Of a DNA stretch of 64,000 nucleotides, positions 34,615 to 43,221 are shown piece after piece. Under the pieces are notes generated by a model, which did not search any database, was not told the origin of the DNA, and was given only the letters and a program-made list of their open reading frames with translations. The translations under genes were made by a program, and so were the position numbers. The DNA lies in contig NZ_CP064952.1 in NCBI RefSeq assembly GCF_011038885.2, positions 558,001 through 622,000 on the forward strand. The letters run 5' to 3'. The stretch is from Schaalia sp. ZJ405 (GTDB taxonomy: Bacteria; Actinomycetota; Actinomycetes; Actinomycetales; Actinomycetaceae). The first letter of the stretch is position 1. The number at the start of each line of letters is the position of its first letter.

Positions 34615-35624
34615 GTAGCGTCACGTCGATTCCGCTGGATCAAACGTAGACCGCGCACCGCTCCGGCTGTGAAAAAGACCGAGAATGGAAAACTCAGGAC
34701 ACCCACTGCTGTTGCTTCACGAGGATGAGCGCCGCACGAGCGGGAGATGAAACCCCCGAGAATACTCAGACCGACTGTCATTGAGAGGAAGGACTTGGGG
34801 AAACGGAGAGCGAAAAGCCCCGTTCCCGTGACCGCGAGAGTGAGGAGCGCTAAATACTCAGGGGCGCGACGAGGATCGGTGAGGTAGCCATCGACGAAAG
34901 TCGTCCCTCGGTAATAGCACTGACGGACCCATTTCTTCGCACCCTCTTTTCCCCAGTAGCGGCACGAGGCCTGTGGTGAGAGTCGGATTCCTGGGCTTTG
35001 AGCCAGGCTTCGCAGCAGAAGGGTGTCGTCTGACCTGAGCTGAGGATCGTCGATGAGACTCTCATAGCGTTTCATTGCGTCACCAAGCAGCACCCGGGGA
35101 ACGAGAAAGGCTCCCGTTCCTTTGGGGTGACGATCGAAATTCTGCTCATCTAAGAGAACTTCTTGCCGATCTCTAAAGTAGTCACGCCACCAGATTGCAG
35201 TGAGCCCCATCCAAAACGCGGCGGTGAGTGACGTGCGATTCGCTAAGTGAACATCGAGGTTCCAGATATCTTCATGACGCTGTTCAACTCGATGACGGAG
35301 GAAACTCAGGCACTCCTCATCGAGGGCGACGCGCGCATCAAGGAGGAGGACATAATCTGTCACCGCATGGCGCAGCCCGCGTTCTCGGGCAGCGAATCGT
35401 CCTCGGTTTTCCTGGCGAAGAAGGAGAACGTCGGTGGCTTCTGCTAGCTCGCTGAGAATGTGAGCATCTCGGGAATCGGACCCGTCGTCAACCACGATGA
35501 GTCGATGCGAAATTCCCGCACGACGTGCGCTATTGCGCAATGCGTTGAGTGAACGAATCACCGCGTCGCCCTCGTTAAAGACGGGCATGATGACGTCAAG
35601 GGAATCAAGGTGAGGCATTGTCAT
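34611..35624 (-). CDS. glycosyltransferase family 2 with membrane tail
   Basis: A 337-residue GT-A enzyme. It begins MTMPHLDSLDVIMPVFNEGD, with VVDDGSDSRD and LLLDARVALDEECL as the metal-binding region, and ends with two hydrophobic segments (about 255-310) and a basic tail. ATG 35624 overlaps the stop of the epimerase-like gene (ATGA); the longer frame to 35711 lies inside that gene and is rejected. Overlaps on both sides mark tight coupling in the minus-strand operon. Confidence 0.85.
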   Translation of the reverse strand: MTMPHLDSLDVIMPVFNEGDAVIRSLNALRNSARRAGISHRLIVVDDGSDSRDAHILSELAEATDVLLLRQENRGRFAARERGLRHAVTDYVLLLDARVALDEECLSFLRHRVEQRHEDIWNLDVHLANRTSLTAAFWMGLTAIWWRDYFRDRQEVLLDEQNFDRHPKGTGAFLVPRVLLGDAMKRYESLIDDPQLRSDDTLLLRSLAQSPGIRLSPQASCRYWGKEGAKKWVRQCYYRGTTFVDGYLTDPRRAPEYLALLTLAVTGTGLFALRFPKSFLSMTVGLSILGGFISRSCGAHPREATAVGVLSFPFSVFFTAGAVRGLRLIQRNRRDAT

Positions 35625-36727
35625 GCATTCCATACACTGTCGATCTCGTCGACGATGATCTTCGAGGGCTGAAATTGATCGAGGCACGGCGGTCGTCGGA
35701 ATGTCTCCCATTCCTGAAGGAAAGTGTTGAGGGTGTCAATGTTTTGACCCGTGAGGAGGACGTTCTGCCCGATTCCTTGGTCCTGTTCGGAATGAGTCCG
35801 GTGAATGGCGCACGGAATACCCAGCGCAGCGCACTCTGCTTGGAGCCCACCCGAATCGGTGACGACGAGAGACGCTCCCATGAGTATCGACTGGAAGGTT
35901 CTATACGAGGACTTATCGATACGACGGAAGTGATCATCGAACACATTTTCCAGATCGTATTCGTGCAGGCGTTCACGCTCGGATTTCCCGATGAGGATCA
36001 CGAGTGGAAACTGTCGTGAAAACTCTTTGAGTGCGTAGAGAACATCACGATATGCGTCGCGATCGCGAACAAGCTCGAAGCGATGCAGAGTGACCAAACC
36101 GTAGCGCGCAGGGAGGTTAAACGCTGTGGGACGCAAGGAATCGCGCACTTCGCGAAGGGAATCGACGACGGTGTTCGCGCCGGTACAGATGACTTTGACG
36201 CCTTTGCGAGTGGCGACCTTGGCGAGATTGGCAACTTCACGTGACGTGGGAGCGAAATGAAGGTGAGCGAGACGTCCGACGATGCGTCGGTTGATTTCTT
36301 CGGGGAATGGGCTCCACATGTTTCCCGTGCGCATTCCGGCTTCAATGTGACCAACTTGTGCGCCGAAAATCCTGCCGATGAGCGAACCGATGACCGTTGT
36401 GAAGGTGTCTCCATGAACCAGGACAATTCCCTGGTGCAGCTCGGACTTGATGAGCCTGCGGTTCTTGGCCACGGATCGTCCGATCGACAAGAGCCATCCG
36501 GGTACTTGACGAACACTGACCACTCCTCGGGCATGAGCGTCATCGACGAGGAGAAGTTCGGGTTGCTCGATGCTCAGATCCGCAAGTGTTTCGGCAACGC
36601 CGTCGCTGTGCTGAGCAGTGCTCCAGTATCCGTAGCGTCGGCCACGACGTTTCAGCTCATGCATCACCGGAGCGATCTTGATCAGCTCGGCTGTTGTTCC
36701 TGCGATGAAGATGATTCTCCGGCTCAT
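35621..36727 (-). CDS. UDP-GlcNAc 2-epimerase family protein, divergent
   Basis: A 368-residue WecB-like protein. Motifs are FIAGTTAELIKIAPVMHEL (where WecB has GTRPE), VHGDTFTTVIGSL, GHIEAGMRTGNMWSPFPEE, TGANTVVDSL, VTLHRFELV and VTDSGGLQAECAALGIPCA. Several positions differ from the clearer homologue at 4927, for example GTTAE for GTRPE and TLHRFEL for TxHRxEN, so its substrate may be another UDP-2-acetamido sugar. It overlaps the DUF2304 gene upstream and the GT2 gene downstream by four bases each. Confidence 0.82.
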   Translation of the reverse strand: MSRRIIFIAGTTAELIKIAPVMHELKRRGRRYGYWSTAQHSDGVAETLADLSIEQPELLLVDDAHARGVVSVRQVPGWLLSIGRSVAKNRRLIKSELHQGIVLVHGDTFTTVIGSLIGRIFGAQVGHIEAGMRTGNMWSPFPEEINRRIVGRLAHLHFAPTSREVANLAKVATRKGVKVICTGANTVVDSLREVRDSLRPTAFNLPARYGLVTLHRFELVRDRDAYRDVLYALKEFSRQFPLVILIGKSERERLHEYDLENVFDDHFRRIDKSSYRTFQSILMGASLVVTDSGGLQAECAALGIPCAIHRTHSEQDQGIGQNVLLTGQNIDTLNTFLQEWETFRRPPCLDQFQPSKIIVDEIDSVWNA

Positions 36728-37125
36728 CGATGGGAGTCCTCTGCGTTGTTCTGTTGCGCGGGGTGTTCAAGGGAGTGCAGGCGCCCCGCAAGGCTTCTGA
36801 GTTCTTCGGCTTGAAGAGTGATTTCTTCTGCGAGTTTTCGCCGTTCCTCATAGAGCGTCGATAAGTCCACGCTGAGTTGAAGGATCATGAAGAGAAGGAC
36901 AATTGCGGCGACGAATAATCCAAGGTTGAGCGGGACAACGATGCCGAGGAGTCGAGCAAACCAGTCGAGGATGTGCGGATAGATACTGACGAGGACCATT
37001 CCACCCGCGATGATGATCCACCACAGTGCGTAGCGTTCTCGCATTCCGGCGTTTCGGATTCCAAGGACGACGGAAAGAAGAACGAGTGCCGAAAAAATGA
37101 GACCGAGAAGGTAGGTTGTCACCAT
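36724..37125 (-). CDS. DUF2304 family membrane protein
   Basis: A 133-residue protein with three hydrophobic segments and an amphipathic, likely coiled-coil tail (about 84-125, rich in Glu, Leu and Arg). Like the gene at 14543 it follows a DPM1-like GT2 gene, here with a seven-base overlap. It is presumably the membrane partner of that enzyme. Confidence 0.8.
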   Translation of the reverse strand: MVTTYLLGLIFSALVLLSVVLGIRNAGMRERYALWWIIIAGGMVLVSIYPHILDWFARLLGIVVPLNLGLFVAAIVLLFMILQLSVDLSTLYEERRKLAEEITLQAEELRSLAGRLHSLEHPAQQNNAEDSHR

Positions 37126-38027
37126 GTTCGCTCCTTTCCGACGTCGGCTGTTGGCACCGAGTGGGAAGACGACTCACGTGTGGCATCAGAACGGTCTGTG
37201 GAGGGACTTCCAATTTTCATGGGAGGTCGCGTTAATGCAATGCTCAACGACATCGTTGCTCGGATCAGCTGAATGAGAGATCGAATGAAGCCGTGGGAAG
37301 GCTCTCCGCCTGCCCTGGGACGCATGGTGACACCAACCTGTCTGACTTTGAGACCGGATTGGGAGGCAATGACAAGTGCCTCAATGGTGTCACCCAAATA
37401 TGCTGAAGGATAATGACGTGAAAAAAGTTCAAGAGCTCGACGTGAATAGAGCTTAAAGCCCGACGTTGTATCGGTGAGGCGAGTGCGGCACACCCGGCTG
37501 AGGGTCATCGAGAGAAATGACATGGCCCATCGCCTCGGTCCGCGGATGGTATATGTTCCAGGTTCGGAAAAACGGGCACCGATGACAACATCGGCGTTGT
37601 CAGATATGTGTTTTTCGTAGAGAAGTGAAATATCTTGGGGATTGTGCTGGCCGTCAGCGTCTAGCTGAACCGCATATGAATACCCGTGACGAACGGCGTA
37701 TTGAAAACCGGTTCGCATTGCACCGCCAACGCCCAGATTAAATGGCAATTCAAGAACAGGAACACCTCTTTCGCGGGCCACCGTCGCGGTAGCGTCCGTG
37801 GAGCCGTCGGAGACAACGATGACGTCGCAGCGGGAGGAGAATGAACGAAGATGATCCAATACTGAACCAATGACGTCTTGTTCATTCCACGCCGGCATGA
37901 TGACTAAAATCCGCTCGGATTCAGATTCTCTTGCCTTCCAGCTGCTCGCCTGATCATTCTCACGTGGCTCATGCGAATGATCTGTGCAACGATCAGCGTT
38001 CCCAGGGGGTCGTTGGGAATCCCGCAT
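37119..38027 (-). CDS. glycosyltransferase family 2, DPM1-like
   Basis: A 302-residue GT-A enzyme with a 40-residue charged lead followed by ILVIMPAWNEQDVIGSVL, VVSDGSTDATATV, YAVQLDADGQHNPQDIS and GARFSEPGTYTIRGPRR. It is a paralogue of the enzyme at 14986. It likely loads a sugar on a polyprenyl phosphate. It is the first gene of the minus-strand run reaching 33319, preceded by an AT-rich 154-bp gap that probably holds the promoter. Confidence 0.86.
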   Translation of the reverse strand: MRDSQRPPGNADRCTDHSHEPRENDQASSWKARESESERILVIMPAWNEQDVIGSVLDHLRSFSSRCDVIVVSDGSTDATATVARERGVPVLELPFNLGVGGAMRTGFQYAVRHGYSYAVQLDADGQHNPQDISLLYEKHISDNADVVIGARFSEPGTYTIRGPRRWAMSFLSMTLSRVCRTRLTDTTSGFKLYSRRALELFSRHYPSAYLGDTIEALVIASQSGLKVRQVGVTMRPRAGGEPSHGFIRSLIQLIRATMSLSIALTRPPMKIGSPSTDRSDATRESSSHSVPTADVGKERTW

Positions 38028-38181
38028 GATCGTTGTCTCCGGTTGCTCGATTCGATGAGTAAGTCCGTTCTCATTATGCCAGAACGTCTATTCATCATTG
38101 AGCATGTGGAAAATTACATCAGCGGCGCCAAGAAATACCACTCTCGCTAATTATTGAACATTGAAATATATTTCCAGTCAA

Positions 38182-39609
38182 TTACGCGTTGACCAGCGAT
38201 TGAACATACTCTTCCAGACGCTTCATTGAATTCTCCGGAGTGAAACCCGTGGCCTCGATCTTTGTCAGATTCAGCACCGAATTCAATGGACGCGGGGCCA
38301 CGTCTTGCCCGGCGAAGTACTCCTCGGTGGAAATCGGCGTGACGGCATCACCGGGGTGTCCGGCAAGCTCGAAAGTCCGACGGGCGACATCCGCCCACGA
38401 CACAACCGGGCCTTCGCCCGACAGGTTGTACGTGCCGACGGGAGCCTGCGAGGAGATCAGGTGAATGATTCCGGCAGCCAAATCTGATGTGAACGTCAAT
38501 CGGCCGATCTGATCGGAAACGACTCGCGGCGAAATACCCCGCTGAGCCAAGGACACCATCGTCTTGACGAAATTCTTCCCATCGCCAACAACCCAGCTGG
38601 TGCGCACGAGATAATGCCGGGGAACGGAACGGATCGCAGCATCTCCGCCGGCCTTTGACTGCCCATAGACACCCAGAGGAGATGCGGGCTCGTCCTCGTC
38701 GTGGGGTCCCGTGGATCCGTCGAAGGTGTACTCGCTGGAAATATGGACGAGGAGGAGGCCGCGCTGCGAGGCAATACGTGCAAGGTTCGCCGGCCCCGTG
38801 GCATTTGCTTTCCACGCCTGGGGTCGCCCTTGGGCGGTTTCAGCACCGTCGACATTCGTCCACGCGGCAGCGTTGATGATGATGTCATATGACGCCCAGT
38901 CGATCGTGTCCAAAGAGGCGGCATCGGAAATATCGACCTCGGGAAGGTCAACTCCCGTGACCTCGAAGCCGGCTTGGGGGAGCTGTCGAAGCAACTCACG
39001 TCCCAGCTGGCCCTTTGCCCCGGTCACAAGAACCCGACGGACCGAGGACGACGGGAAAGGAGAGACCGCAGACAGTTGCGGATGCTGCGCGTCCTTTTCG
39101 GAGGTGATTGCGTTCGACAGGGGGATCGGCCATTCGATAGCCACCGTCGGATCGGCGAGATTGACGAAGGTGTACTGCGCGTCGGGGGACCAGTGGTCAT
39201 TGACCAGGTACGTGTAGGCGGTGTTCGGTTCAAGCGTCTGATAGGCGTTGCCTACCCCGCGAGGAACATAGATCGCGGTGTCCGGCGTGATTTCCGTGGT
39301 GTAGACGGAGCCGAATGAGGGGCCTTCTCGCAGATCCACCCAGGCTCCAAAGACGCGGCCGGCGGCCACGGAAATGAACTTGTCCCACGGTTCGGCGTGG
39401 ATCCCACGTGTCACACCGACATCGTCATTGAACGAGATGTTGTTTTGGACGGGATGGAAGTCCGGCAGCCCCAGCGCAACCATCTTTTCGCGCTGCCAAT
39501 TCTCCTTGAACCAGCCGCGACGATCCGCATGAACAGTCAGGTCGATGTGGAGCAACCCCGGGATCGGGGTTTCATGGATCGACAAAGGACGAGGAGAGGT
39601 GGCGGCCAT
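38182..39609 (-). CDS. rmlCD: RmlC-RmlD fusion for dTDP-L-rhamnose synthesis
   Basis: A 475-residue fusion. Residues 1-190 are a RmlC cupin (dTDP-4-keto-6-deoxyglucose 3,5-epimerase; RGWFKENWQREKM, NNISFNDDVGVTRGIHAEP, YVPRGVGNAYQ). Residues 197-475 are RmlD (dTDP-4-keto-rhamnose reductase; VLVTGAKGQLGRELL, NAAAWTNVDGAE, SSEYTFDG, and YxxxK in GVYGQSKAGGD). The fusion feeds the epimerase product straight to the reductase. Such fusions are known in actinobacteria. It is divergent from rmlA across 270 bases, and rmlB lies 5 kb away. Confidence 0.94.
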   Translation of the reverse strand: MAATSPRPLSIHETPIPGLLHIDLTVHADRRGWFKENWQREKMVALGLPDFHPVQNNISFNDDVGVTRGIHAEPWDKFISVAAGRVFGAWVDLREGPSFGSVYTTEITPDTAIYVPRGVGNAYQTLEPNTAYTYLVNDHWSPDAQYTFVNLADPTVAIEWPIPLSNAITSEKDAQHPQLSAVSPFPSSSVRRVLVTGAKGQLGRELLRQLPQAGFEVTGVDLPEVDISDAASLDTIDWASYDIIINAAAWTNVDGAETAQGRPQAWKANATGPANLARIASQRGLLLVHISSEYTFDGSTGPHDEDEPASPLGVYGQSKAGGDAAIRSVPRHYLVRTSWVVGDGKNFVKTMVSLAQRGISPRVVSDQIGRLTFTSDLAAGIIHLISSQAPVGTYNLSGEGPVVSWADVARRTFELAGHPGDAVTPISTEEYFAGQDVAPRPLNSVLNLTKIEATGFTPENSMKRLEEYVQSLVNA

Positions 39610-39794
39610 GAGCGTCTAATCCCTTTCGACAACTGATGTGTCCGACGTCGTGCGGCCAGAGCGGCTCGACGGCGTGTCAGGCAGTGCGAAGCCGGTCTTC
39701 ATTCCGACGAATGGACAACGCTTAGATCCTAGTCGACAGGTGGAGAGTGCGTGAGTGGAGCGCGTGGTGAGTGTGATTTCCGCTGGATGTAGAG

Positions 39795-39800
39795 GATAAT
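39795..39800 (+). promoter_or_regulatory. possible -10 box for rmlA
   Basis: GATAAT lies 80 bases upstream of rmlA in the 270-bp gap to the divergent rmlCD gene. No good -35 match is seen 17 bases upstream. The rest of the gap shows no gene. Confidence 0.3.
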
Positions 39801-39879
39801 GGCCCGCGACACATGAATGAACGCCCTCGTGGGCACCGAAGCATCTGGATGCGGCAGGCGATAGCTGAAAGGACCCCCA

Positions 39880-40776
39880 ATGAAAGGCATTATTCTTGCC
39901 GGAGGCTCCGGCACCCGCCTCCACCCGATCACGTTGGGCACATCGAAGCAGCTGCTGCCCGTGTACGACAAGCCGATGATTTACTATCCGCTGTCCACGC
40001 TTATGCTCGCGGGGATCCGTGACATCCTCGTCATCACAACGCCCCACGATCAAGAGAGCTTCCGCAGGCTCCTCGGCGATGGTTCCCAATTTGGAATCTC
40101 GCTGTCCTACGTTGTCCAGCATGAGCCCAACGGACTTGCGCAGGCCTTTGTTCTGGGTGCTGATCATGTGGGAACGGACTCGGCCGCACTCGTTCTGGGA
40201 GACAATATCTTCTACGGTCCGGGAATGGGTGAGAGACTGCGGCGTCACACGAACCCGGACGGGGGAGCGGTCTTTGCCTATCACGTGGCTGACCCCAGTG
40301 CCTACGGTGTCGTCACCTTCGACGGGGAATTCAACGCCCTGGCAATCGAGGAAAAACCCACAAATCCGCAGTCGAACTACGCGGTTCCGGGACTGTACTT
40401 CTACGACAATTCCGTTGTTGAGATCGCGAAAAACCTCAAACCGTCGGCGCGTGGTGAGTACGAGATCACCGACATCAACAAGGCATACCTGGAGGCAGGA
40501 AAACTCAAGGTCGAGCTGCTGCCCCGCGGGACCGCCTGGTTAGACACGGGAACTTTTGATTCGTTGACGGACGCAACGAACTTCGTGCGCACCGTCGAGG
40601 CTCGCCAGGGAATGAAGATCGGCGCACCCGAGGAGGTGGCGTGGCGGATGGGATTCCTTTCCGACGACGAGCTTGTTCAGCGAGCGCAGCCACTTCTCAA
40701 ATCTGGGTACGGGAGCTACCTCGTTGCTTTGGTTGAGCAAAAACGCGACCTCGAAGAACTCACCAAGATCCGTTAA
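39880..40776 (+). CDS. rmlA: RmlA, glucose-1-phosphate thymidylyltransferase
   Basis: A 298-residue nucleotidyltransferase that makes dTDP-glucose from dTTP and glucose-1-phosphate. It has the signature [16 protein letters not shown] at the start, [18 protein letters not shown] near 24-41, [10 protein letters not shown] near 105-114 and [12 protein letters not shown] near 219-230. AAAGGA precedes the ATG. Length and motifs are normal. It starts the rhamnose pathway with rmlB (45017) and rmlCD (38182). Confidence 0.97.
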   Translation: MKGIILAGGSGTRLHPITLGTSKQLLPVYDKPMIYYPLSTLMLAGIRDILVITTPHDQESFRRLLGDGSQFGISLSYVVQHEPNGLAQAFVLGADHVGTDSAALVLGDNIFYGPGMGERLRRHTNPDGGAVFAYHVADPSAYGVVTFDGEFNALAIEEKPTNPQSNYAVPGLYFYDNSVVEIAKNLKPSARGEYEITDINKAYLEAGKLKVELLPRGTAWLDTGTFDSLTDATNFVRTVEARQGMKIGAPEEVAWRMGFLSDDELVQRAQPLLKSGYGSYLVALVEQKRDLEELTKIR

Positions 40777-40784
40777 ATGCCCGT

Positions 40785-43220
40785 CTACGAATCCTGCTCC
40801 ATCTGACGCAGAATCCGTTTCGCTGCGCGGCGATACACCTCGGTTGGGCCACCCAGCGCCCAGTAATCCTTCACCAGTTGCAGATCTTCGGAGAGTGTTC
40901 GCTGGCGATCCGGGATGAGAATCGACATGTCAGCGAGCTCCTGGCGGCTTCGAGCAAGGGGAGCATCGGGCGCTCGACGCGGACGTTTGAGGAAGTCAAC
41001 GATCGGTTCGAGGGCGCGCGACCAGCGGAACTGCTCGCGGTAGCGTTCGATATTCCTCTGCATTTCTGAGGCAACGCCGTCCTCGTATAGCACCTTTTCC
41101 AGTGCGTCAGCCAGCGCCTGGGGATCCTCGGGGGGCACACCGATGCCGATCCCTTCAGAGTCGAGGACGTTGCCGAAAGAATCGCCGGTTGTTGCAACGA
41201 TGGGCAGACCGGTCCACAGGTAATCGAGGATGCGGGTACGGAAAGACAACGCGGTCTCAACGTGCTCAAAGTGGGTTGACACTCCGGCATCCGCGTCGAG
41301 GAGGACATCGGCCCGACGATCGTAGGGCACCCATCCGGAGTTGAAGAACACGAAACGATCCGTCAGTCCGAGTTCTCGTGACAGTTCCTGAGTCTGCCAC
41401 GCAACCTTCATCTCCGGTACACCCGGATTCGGATGCTTGAGGCCCATGAAGTACAGACGAATATCGGGGTGCGTCGTGTGCAGCAGATCGATTGCTCGCA
41501 CGAGGGTGAGGGGATCAAACCAGTTGTAAATGCCGCCGCCCCAGATGATGACCTTGTCATCCATGCCGATCCCGGGAACGACCCCGCGGATGCCGTGTTC
41601 GAGTTGAACAGGAGCGGCGTCCTCGACCCCGAAAGGAACAACAGAAATCAACGAATCAAGACCGACCTCGGCCTCAAGGGTGAGCCGGTTGACGCGCCCA
41701 AGCGCCGCGAGCTGCCCGAGCCAAAAGTCTTTTTGCTTGAGTGAAGCGCAGACAAAAAAGTCACCGCGAGCCAGCTGCTGATTGAGCAGAGTCGTCACAT
41801 TTGCAATCTGCGTCTTGCGGCCCGATTCCCCCAGGTCCTTCGCCTGTTCGAGCTGCTCAAGATGCATGGGGTCGTAGATGTCGGCGATGAGGATCTTGTC
41901 GGAGTCGCGAAGCCAGGGAGCTTCCTCAAGGAGTGACCCCTGGAAAAGGATCGCGTCAGCCCAGTCGGTATGGGGACGCAGTTTCTTGTCACGCGCGGCA
42001 ACGATCTCGTAATTCGGATCCGTGACGTCTTTGACGCCCGAGGTCGACACGAGCCGAACGGTATGCATCGCCGATAGGGCGTGCGCGATATGCCGGGCAC
42101 GAATCGCCGGGCCAGCGAGCTTCTCAGAGATTGGGTCACCCGTGACCACAAGAACGTTGAGATGAGGCTGGACAAAGTTGGCGTAGCCCCACAGCTCGGC
42201 CGCATGCTGATCCGTCAGGGCCTCGAAACCCGGGCGGGACGAGGACGAAAAGGCCGCAGCGCTCAGATCTGCAAACTCATCGTCGGGGCACACACGCAGT
42301 GCCTGGATGCCCACACGCTCATTGAGCAACTCATCGAGATGACTGGCAAACACCGAGACAGCATGGGAATCGAGAGCAGATGCGCGGGAGAGAGCCGGTG
42401 CCAGCAATCGATCGCGGAGCGTATCATCGGCGTTCCTGACAATGACAGCGAGGGCGCTGATGAGTGCATCCGACAACGCGGGTGCGGGAGAGTGCGAGGC
42501 TTCGTGGGCACGCTCCCCTTCGGCCCGAGAGGCCTCGGCGTGCGTGGCTGAAAGCACGGAGCCTGAATCTGTTGGTGGCGCGCTAGGGGGCGCCACAGCA
42601 AGAACATGATGCCCGGCAAGGTTCGCGCGCCATCCGAAATCGATGTCGTCGTACACGCCTCGCAACCCCTCATTGAGGCCGCGGAGAGCGCGGAATTCCT
42701 CCGTGCGGACAACCATCGCCTCACGCGAAGGGAAAAGAACCCGCCCTTTGACCGCCGCTGCGGGATCAACAACAGTGACCGCAATGGCATCGGGATTGTC
42801 TGCGAGCATACGCACCCCGGTGAACACCCAATCGAGCTGAGCCGGTGCCGATCTTCCCAGGACAGCGAACATCTGCCCGCGTGCCTCGTGAGCAGCCCTG
42901 TTGACCCCCCGGGAAAACCATGCGGGAACTAAAGAGCCTTCGCGGGGAACAACGATCGTGCGAACCTGAGCAAAACGGGAGGTGAGAGCAGCGGGAAGGG
43001 GCGCCGCGTCGTCCTCGGCAATGATGAGCAGCTCAGCATCCAGAGGAACGCACGGATCGCATGAGCCGTCGGGGGAAAGCTCAGCAGCCCGAGAGAGAGC
43101 GGAATCCTCGGCGGTGGACGAGGCGTGAGACCCGGACGCACCGAGCGGCTGCGTACCCGTCAACGTGTCAAGGAGAGTGCCAGCTTCGGATGAGAGGGAA
43201 GTGATGATCGACAGTTGCAT
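40785..43220 (-). CDS. large two-domain glycosyltransferase (GT2-like + GT4)
   Basis: An 811-residue protein. Residues about 1-220 look like a GT-A fold (LLIIAEDDAAPLP, VYDDIDFGWRANLAGHH). Residues about 350-790 form a GT4 module (NVLVVTGDPISEKLAGPA, VIIWGGGIYNWFDPLTLV, IRLYFMGLKHPN, TRILDYLWTGLPIVAT). This is a possible bifunctional enzyme adding two sugars, perhaps rhamnose given its place between rmlA and rmlB. The gene lies one base from the partner gene upstream (43222), so the two probably work together. Confidence 0.78.
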   Translation of the reverse strand: MQLSIITSLSSEAGTLLDTLTGTQPLGASGSHASSTAEDSALSRAAELSPDGSCDPCVPLDAELLIIAEDDAAPLPAALTSRFAQVRTIVVPREGSLVPAWFSRGVNRAAHEARGQMFAVLGRSAPAQLDWVFTGVRMLADNPDAIAVTVVDPAAAVKGRVLFPSREAMVVRTEEFRALRGLNEGLRGVYDDIDFGWRANLAGHHVLAVAPPSAPPTDSGSVLSATHAEASRAEGERAHEASHSPAPALSDALISALAVIVRNADDTLRDRLLAPALSRASALDSHAVSVFASHLDELLNERVGIQALRVCPDDEFADLSAAAFSSSSRPGFEALTDQHAAELWGYANFVQPHLNVLVVTGDPISEKLAGPAIRARHIAHALSAMHTVRLVSTSGVKDVTDPNYEIVAARDKKLRPHTDWADAILFQGSLLEEAPWLRDSDKILIADIYDPMHLEQLEQAKDLGESGRKTQIANVTTLLNQQLARGDFFVCASLKQKDFWLGQLAALGRVNRLTLEAEVGLDSLISVVPFGVEDAAPVQLEHGIRGVVPGIGMDDKVIIWGGGIYNWFDPLTLVRAIDLLHTTHPDIRLYFMGLKHPNPGVPEMKVAWQTQELSRELGLTDRFVFFNSGWVPYDRRADVLLDADAGVSTHFEHVETALSFRTRILDYLWTGLPIVATTGDSFGNVLDSEGIGIGVPPEDPQALADALEKVLYEDGVASEMQRNIERYREQFRWSRALEPIVDFLKRPRRAPDAPLARSRQELADMSILIPDRQRTLSEDLQLVKDYWALGGPTEVYRRAAKRILRQMEQDS

Positions 43221-43221
43221 G

